NCBI RefSeq assembly: GCF_019798055.1
Contig: NZ_JAHOPH010000002.1
Location: 155,093-219,092, forward strand
Direction: 5' to 3'
DNA length: 64,000 bases
Origin: Salsipaludibacter albus
Lineage (GTDB): Bacteria > Actinomycetota > Nitriliruptoria > Nitriliruptorales > Nitriliruptoraceae
Part shown: one piece after another, positions 60,380 to 64,000 of the stretch
Layout: each line of letters begins with the position of its first letter
Numbering within the stretch: the first letter of the stretch is position 1
Position numbers and translations under genes: made by a program
The notes under the pieces: generated by a model
What the model was told of the DNA's origin: nothing
Databases searched by the model: none
Seen by the model: only the letters and a program-made list of their open reading frames with translations

Positions 60380-62095
60380 TCAGTCCGGCGGAAAGGTCGC
60401 CAGCAGTGCCTCGAGGTCGGCCAGCCGTTCCGGGGTGAGGTCCGGCTCGACCACCGCCGCCCAGGCCCGGGCGTTGGACGGCTTGTCGTACAGGTGGGCG
60501 TAGCCCTCCGGGGTCGACCCGGCGGCGGGGAGGTCGACCAGCACCTGCCACATGGTGACCAGGGGCGTCCACACCATGCTGTCGGCGACCTCCGGGCCCC
60601 GCGGTCCCGGCTCCAGCCAGTCGGGCTCGTCGAACGCCAGGTTGGTCGAGAAGTTCACGACCGGGTCCGACGCGTGCTGGAGGTACAGCAGCCGCGTGTC
60701 GCCCCAGGTCGCGGATCCGGCCTCGTCGTCCAGCGGATCGCTGAACTGGTTCATGAACCGCACGGTCCGGCCGTCGTCGACGACCGGGAGGCTGGCGGAA
60801 CTGCCCTCGTCGCGGGACTGCTCGAGGCGTTCGTGCAGCTCGTTGACGAACGGCGGTCCCACCATCAGGACGCCGTCGATCGGCTCGTTGACGATGTTGA
60901 TCGAGTCGAGGATCGCCTCGACCCCGAACGAGCCCAGCGACAGGCCGTAGAGGTAGATGTCCGGGCGGTCGTCCTCCGGCAGGGTCCGCCAGTGCTCGTG
61001 GATCCGGTCGAAGACGGCGCGGGAGGTGTCCCGGACCTCCTGTTGGTCCGCGAGCAGCGAGATCCAGCTGGGCAGGTAGGAGTACTGGACCCCGACGATG
61101 GCGGTGTCCCCGTTGGTGACCCACTCCAGCGGATCCACACCGTCGGCGTCGAGGAACCCGGTGCCCGTCGTGGTGGCGATCAGCAGGGTGGAGCGGTCGA
61201 AGGCACCGGTTCGCTGCAGCTCGGCCAGGACCAGGTCGGCCCGCTCCTCGTTGGTGTCCGCCGACTTCAGCCCCGCGTACACCCGGATCGGTTCGACCGC
61301 CCCGCCCCCGTGGAAGCCGTCGAGCTCGGCGACCGTCGGACCGCCCGCGACGAAGTTGCGTCCCTGGCGTCCCAGCGTGTCCCAGGCGACCAGCGAGTCC
61401 GGGCTGCCCGAGCGCAGGGACGAGGTGGGTGCCACCACGCCCTCGTCGGTCGCGCTGTCGCGGGGTGCGAAGATCTGGTTCGCGGCGGTGAAGAACCCGT
61501 TGACGAGCACACCGCTCCACAGGCCCCAGGCCAGCGTCAGCATGACGATCCAGCCGACCAGCCGGGCCTGTCGCCCGGTCATGCGGCGGGCCAGCCAGGC
61601 GACGATCGTCGTGAACAGCAGCCGGATCGACCGTCCGATCACCAGCAGCAGTGCCGCGACGAGCAGGGCGGTCACGGCCAGCATCGGCCACAGGGTCGGC
61701 GAGGTGGGCTCCATCCCCATCAGTTCGCGGACGTCGTTCTGCCACCCGACGTGCTGCCACGTGGCCGACACGATCATGAAGCCGATGATCCCGACCAGGG
61801 TCCAGATGACGACCTTGCGGACGCGCCCACGGGTGCGTGGCAGGCCGACGTAGTCCCACGCCCAGTGGACGGCGGCGCCCATGCCGTAGCCGATGACGAT
61901 CGTCACGCCGGAGATGATCCCCTGGGTGAGGCTCGTGCGGGGAAGCAACGACGGGAACAGGGACAACGTGTAGAAGATGCCGGCGACCAGCAGCCCCGTG
62001 GGGGACAGCTCCGGGGAGAACACGCGGCGAGGCGTGGCCGTCGACGGCTCGACAGGTGTCCCTGTCGTGGTCGTCGTCGCCGGCGCCGTCGTCAT
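60380..62095 (-). CDS. Membrane-anchored alpha/beta hydrolase (Abhydrolase_9 type)
   Basis: A 571-residue protein. The N-terminal half has about five hydrophobic segments (about 31-50, 57-78, 95-113, 136-157 and 183-205). The C-terminal half is an alpha/beta-hydrolase domain with the nucleophile elbow GLSLGSFG and downstream LYLQHASDPV, where the acid is expected. This matches the actinobacterial Abhydrolase_9 family with its N-terminal membrane partner domain. A lipase or esterase role is likely; substrate unknown. The ATG at 62095 has GAGGGGG seven bases upstream. Confidence 0.85.
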   Translation of the reverse strand: MTTAPATTTTTGTPVEPSTATPRRVFSPELSPTGLLVAGIFYTLSLFPSLLPRTSLTQGIISGVTIVIGYGMGAAVHWAWDYVGLPRTRGRVRKVVIWTLVGIIGFMIVSATWQHVGWQNDVRELMGMEPTSPTLWPMLAVTALLVAALLLVIGRSIRLLFTTIVAWLARRMTGRQARLVGWIVMLTLAWGLWSGVLVNGFFTAANQIFAPRDSATDEGVVAPTSSLRSGSPDSLVAWDTLGRQGRNFVAGGPTVAELDGFHGGGAVEPIRVYAGLKSADTNEERADLVLAELQRTGAFDRSTLLIATTTGTGFLDADGVDPLEWVTNGDTAIVGVQYSYLPSWISLLADQQEVRDTSRAVFDRIHEHWRTLPEDDRPDIYLYGLSLGSFGVEAILDSINIVNEPIDGVLMVGPPFVNELHERLEQSRDEGSSASLPVVDDGRTVRFMNQFSDPLDDEAGSATWGDTRLLYLQHASDPVVNFSTNLAFDEPDWLEPGPRGPEVADSMVWTPLVTMWQVLVDLPAAGSTPEGYAHLYDKPSNARAWAAVVEPDLTPERLADLEALLATFPPD

Positions 62096-62169
62096 GCCTG
62101 GACCCCCTCGGTCGACGGCGACCCTAGCAACCCGGACCGGGCCCACCCCGGCAGCAGGATCGCCGCGAC

Positions 62170-63093
62170 TCAACCGTCGAGGTAGCCGGCGGTGGTGGCC
62201 CGGGGGCTGGCGTCGACGAGCGGGTAGCCGGCGTCCTCGACCGCGGTGCGCACCGGCCCCAGTCGCGCCGGCGGATGGTCGAGCTCGGCCCAGGGGTCGA
62301 GGCGGTCCGGGGCGGTGTCGATCGTGAAGCGTGTGGGGTCGAGGTCGTCGCCCACCTCCGCCCAGTCGAGCGGCGTCGCGACGGTCGCCAACGGGTGCGC
62401 GCGTGGACTCCAGGCCGCGATCAGGGTCGCGCCCGGCGTGCTCCGTGACCAGTCCAGCAGGGTGCGGCCGTCGCGACCCGCCTTGCGCATTTCGACGGTG
62501 AGGTCGTCGGTGTGGCGGTCTGCCACCATCCGGGCGATCGCCAGGGTCAGGGGGCGCAGCACCTCCGCCCCTTGGCGGCGCTCGATCGGGACCAGGACGT
62601 GGAGGCCCCGACCGCCACTGGTCTTGACCAGTGACGGCAGGCCGAGTTCGTCGAGGACGTCGTGGACCCACCGGGCGGTCCGGCCGATCGGCGTGTCCCG
62701 TTCGCCCGGGTCGAGGTCGAGGACGAGCTGGTCGGGCCGGTCCGGGCGGTCGATGCGGACGATCGAGGGGTGGAACTCGATCGTGTTCTGCTGGGCGAAC
62801 CAGGCCAGGTCCTCCACGTCGTCCACCAGGGCGTAGGCGACCTCCCGGTCCGCCGAGTCGGCCCACTGGCGCCAGCGCCGGATCCCCGCGGGGGCGTGGT
62901 CCGGCAGGTTCTTCTGGAAGAATCCCTGCTCGCCGACACCCCGGGGGAACCGCTTCACGGACAGCGGGCGGTGCCGCAACTGGGGAACCAGCCGGTCGGC
63001 CATGGTGTGGACGTAGTCCCACAGGTCCTGCTTGGTGTGCCCGGAGGCCGGCCACAGGACCTTGTCGGGGCTGGACAGTCGGGGTTGTGCCAT
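62170..63093 (-). CDS. Stand-alone LigD-type DNA polymerase/primase domain
   Basis: A 307-residue archaeo-eukaryotic primase-like polymerase of the LigD Pol type. Metal ligands D126 and D128 in LDLDPGE, then KTSGGRGLH (157-165) and a late WAEVGDDLDP. Opening DKVLWPASGHTKQDLWDYV is typical. In LigD this domain fills gaps during non-homologous end joining. Here it is a single-domain protein, and no ligase, nuclease domain or Ku gene is visible in the window. GGGAG precedes the ATG. Confidence 0.88.
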   Translation of the reverse strand: MAQPRLSSPDKVLWPASGHTKQDLWDYVHTMADRLVPQLRHRPLSVKRFPRGVGEQGFFQKNLPDHAPAGIRRWRQWADSADREVAYALVDDVEDLAWFAQQNTIEFHPSIVRIDRPDRPDQLVLDLDPGERDTPIGRTARWVHDVLDELGLPSLVKTSGGRGLHVLVPIERRQGAEVLRPLTLAIARMVADRHTDDLTVEMRKAGRDGRTLLDWSRSTPGATLIAAWSPRAHPLATVATPLDWAEVGDDLDPTRFTIDTAPDRLDPWAELDHPPARLGPVRTAVEDAGYPLVDASPRATTAGYLDG

Positions 63094-63250
63094 CGGTGTG
63101 CTCCCGGTGCGGGGACGACCCGCACCGTCGCAGCATGCCAGCCCGTGAGCGCGCGTGTGGGCGTGTGCACGGACGGCAGTGGGCGTCCGGCGGTGGAGTC
63201 GAGCCGGCCCCGCACTACCCTCGAGGTCCAGCCCGACTTCGGAGGATGAC

Positions 63251-63682
63251 ATGGGACGCAGGGACAAGGGCAACGCGGAGGCCGAGAAGGCCGCCAAGGA
63301 AGCGCTCGCCAAGGCCGACGAGGCGCTCGCCGAGGCGCGCAAGGCCGCCGCGGCGGTGAGTGAGCAGGCCAAGGCAAAGCTGTCCGACGCGGCCGAGTCC
63401 GCTTCGGAGAGCATCGGCACGGCGACCGAGACGGTCAAGACCCAGGCCAGCCAGGCCAGTGACGCGGCCAAGGCCAACTACGCCGAGGCCAAGGGCAAGG
63501 TCGCCGAGAAGGTCGGCACGGCCGAGTCCGAGCCGGAGCCCGAGGAGAAATCGGGCGGGTTCTTCGGCAAGGTGCTGGTGGTGGGCCTGGTGGCTGGGGC
63601 CGTCGCGTTCGCCAACAGCCTCAAGCGCAAGCGTGACCAGGAACTGGACGAGTCGCTCTGGGACGACCCCGCCGACGTGTGA
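63251..63682 (+). CDS. Ala/Lys/Glu-rich helical protein with C-terminal membrane segment
   Basis: A 143-residue protein. A long amphipathic helix rich in A, K and E (about 8-95, heptad-like EKAAKEALAKADEALAEARK) is followed by one hydrophobic segment (GKVLVVGLVAGAVAFANSL) and a short charged end. Similar in style to the helical proteins at 5.4-7.3 kb. GGAGGA lies just upstream of the ATG. Function unknown. Confidence 0.72.
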   Translation: MGRRDKGNAEAEKAAKEALAKADEALAEARKAAAAVSEQAKAKLSDAAESASESIGTATETVKTQASQASDAAKANYAEAKGKVAEKVGTAESEPEPEEKSGGFFGKVLVVGLVAGAVAFANSLKRKRDQELDESLWDDPADV

Positions 63683-63726
63683 CCCGATCGCTGCGGACGC
63701 CGGCGCGCTGCCGGCTCGCACTCGTC

Positions 63727-63757
63727 ACGCCCCGGGCACCCCGCGTGCCCGGGGCGT
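63727..63757 (+). terminator. Terminator after the helical membrane protein gene
   Basis: ACGCCCCGGGCAC (63727-63739) and GTGCCCGGGGCGT (63745-63757): 13 perfect pairs, five-base loop, 44 bases after the stop. Confidence 0.8.
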
Positions 63758-63780
63758 CGTCGTTGACGGACGGGGTCTCG

Positions 63781-63855
63781 CTGTCCACACTCGCGTCCAC
63801 AGCTGTGGAGTTCCACGCCTGTGCTTCGTCCCCAGCTGGGGACAAGCCTGTGGAA
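63781..63855. repeat. DnaA-box-like TCCACA cluster with two palindromes
   Basis: CTGTCCACA (63781-63789) is one base from the actinobacterial DnaA box TTGTCCACA. TCCACAGCTGTGGA (63796-63809) and GTCCCCAGCTGGGGAC (63828-63843) are perfect palindromes, and CTGTGGAAG (63848-63856) is a further inverted copy. Whether DnaA binds here cannot be told from sequence. Confidence 0.4.
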
Positions 63856-64000
63856 GCGTGACCTTCGGTCACGTTGGAGTTCCTCGCTGCGCTCACTGGG
63901 CAACCTTGGGGGGTATCAGCAGGTTGACTGCTGATGCGCCCTTGGTGTCCACCGGGCCATCGCCGGCTGCGCTTGCCCTTCGAGGGCCGTTCCGAGTTGT

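Larger units (their letters stand above)
63683..64000. other. Palindrome-rich intergenic end of window
   Basis: 318 bases without a convincing gene. It holds, in order, a strong terminator (63727-63757), a cluster of TCCACA/TGTGGA words with two AGCT-centred palindromes (63781-63855), a seven-pair hairpin CGTGACC-TTC-GGTCACG (63857-63873), and an inverted repeat ATCAGCA/TGCTGAT (63915-63935). The right edge cuts whatever follows. Confidence 0.6.

Noticed and set aside
60380..63136. 918-codon frame joining the hydrolase to upstream sequence
   Set aside because: The upstream part is antisense-frame translation across the LigD-type gene; the hydrolase has its own start with GAGGGGG at 62095.
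63683..64000. Chromosomal replication origin
   Set aside because: Only near-matches to the DnaA box, no AT-rich unwinding element, and no dnaA, dnaN or rpmH nearby. Kept only as a finding of moderate interest.

Overview
The window is very GC-rich DNA from a bacterium with actinobacterial hallmarks: a diheme QcrC/QcrA/QcrB cytochrome bc complex, ANTAR-domain regulators, a DUF3618 protein, a coenzyme-F420-type luciferase-like oxidoreductase, GTG starts and dense ATGA gene overlaps. Proteins are acidic and Ala/Val/Asp-rich. A deep-branching class such as Nitriliruptoria (Euzebya-like) would fit, but that placement is inference. I saw no rRNA, tRNA, insertion sequence, phage or CRISPR array.

Layout. 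1-5.2 kb: signalling, with a truncated ATPase/receiver/ANTAR protein, a CheB-CheR-PAS-histidine kinase fusion and a receiver-only regulator. 5.4-8.6 kb: an overlapping operon of small helical or membrane proteins (holin-X type, DUF3618, YihY/BrkB). 8.8-12.9 kb: a Rieske/FAD oxidoreductase, a formate/nitrite-type channel and small unknown genes. 13.0-21.0 kb: a respiratory block, qcrCAB converging on a caa3-type oxidase operon (subunits II, I, III, a small membrane protein and a CtaG-like protein). 21.2-31.1 kb: a cation/proton antiporter, a PoxB/enolase-superfamily/GlcD-GlcF-type operon, DUF421 and a GH15 glucoamylase-like enzyme. 31.2-33.0 kb: an SDR enzyme and small genes. 33.2-41.4 kb: a complex I-like operon A-(B/D-like)-H-J-K-L-M-N. 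41.4-45.4 kb: DUF2254, GAF-ANTAR, hemerythrin and F420-type enzymes. 45.6-59.6 kb: mainly secreted proteins, including two LVIVD-type proteins, DUF305 and a 1661-residue multidomain protein, plus AraC/VOC/UvrA-like genes. 59.7-64 kb: a VOC protein, a membrane alpha/beta hydrolase, a stand-alone LigD-type polymerase domain, a helical membrane protein and a palindrome-rich end.

The best candidate for an undescribed system is the complex I-like operon. It keeps all three antiporter-type subunits plus A, H, J and K, but has no C, E, F, G or I gene. Its only Q-module-like protein is one cysteine-free polypeptide that looks like degenerate NuoB joined to a NuoD remnant. NuoN lacks the conserved channel glutamate, and the NuoH quinone loop is unrecognisable.

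A second theme is regulatory. Ten intergenic sites share the form GTTTSN-N13..15-GGGWAT, close to the SigB/SigF stress-sigma promoter. They precede the helical-protein operon, a YflT-like gene, qcrC, the oxidase operon, the antiporter, poxB, the SDR gene, a small membrane protein, DUF2254 and the hemerythrin gene. This suggests that respiration and envelope genes here belong to one stationary-phase or stress programme.
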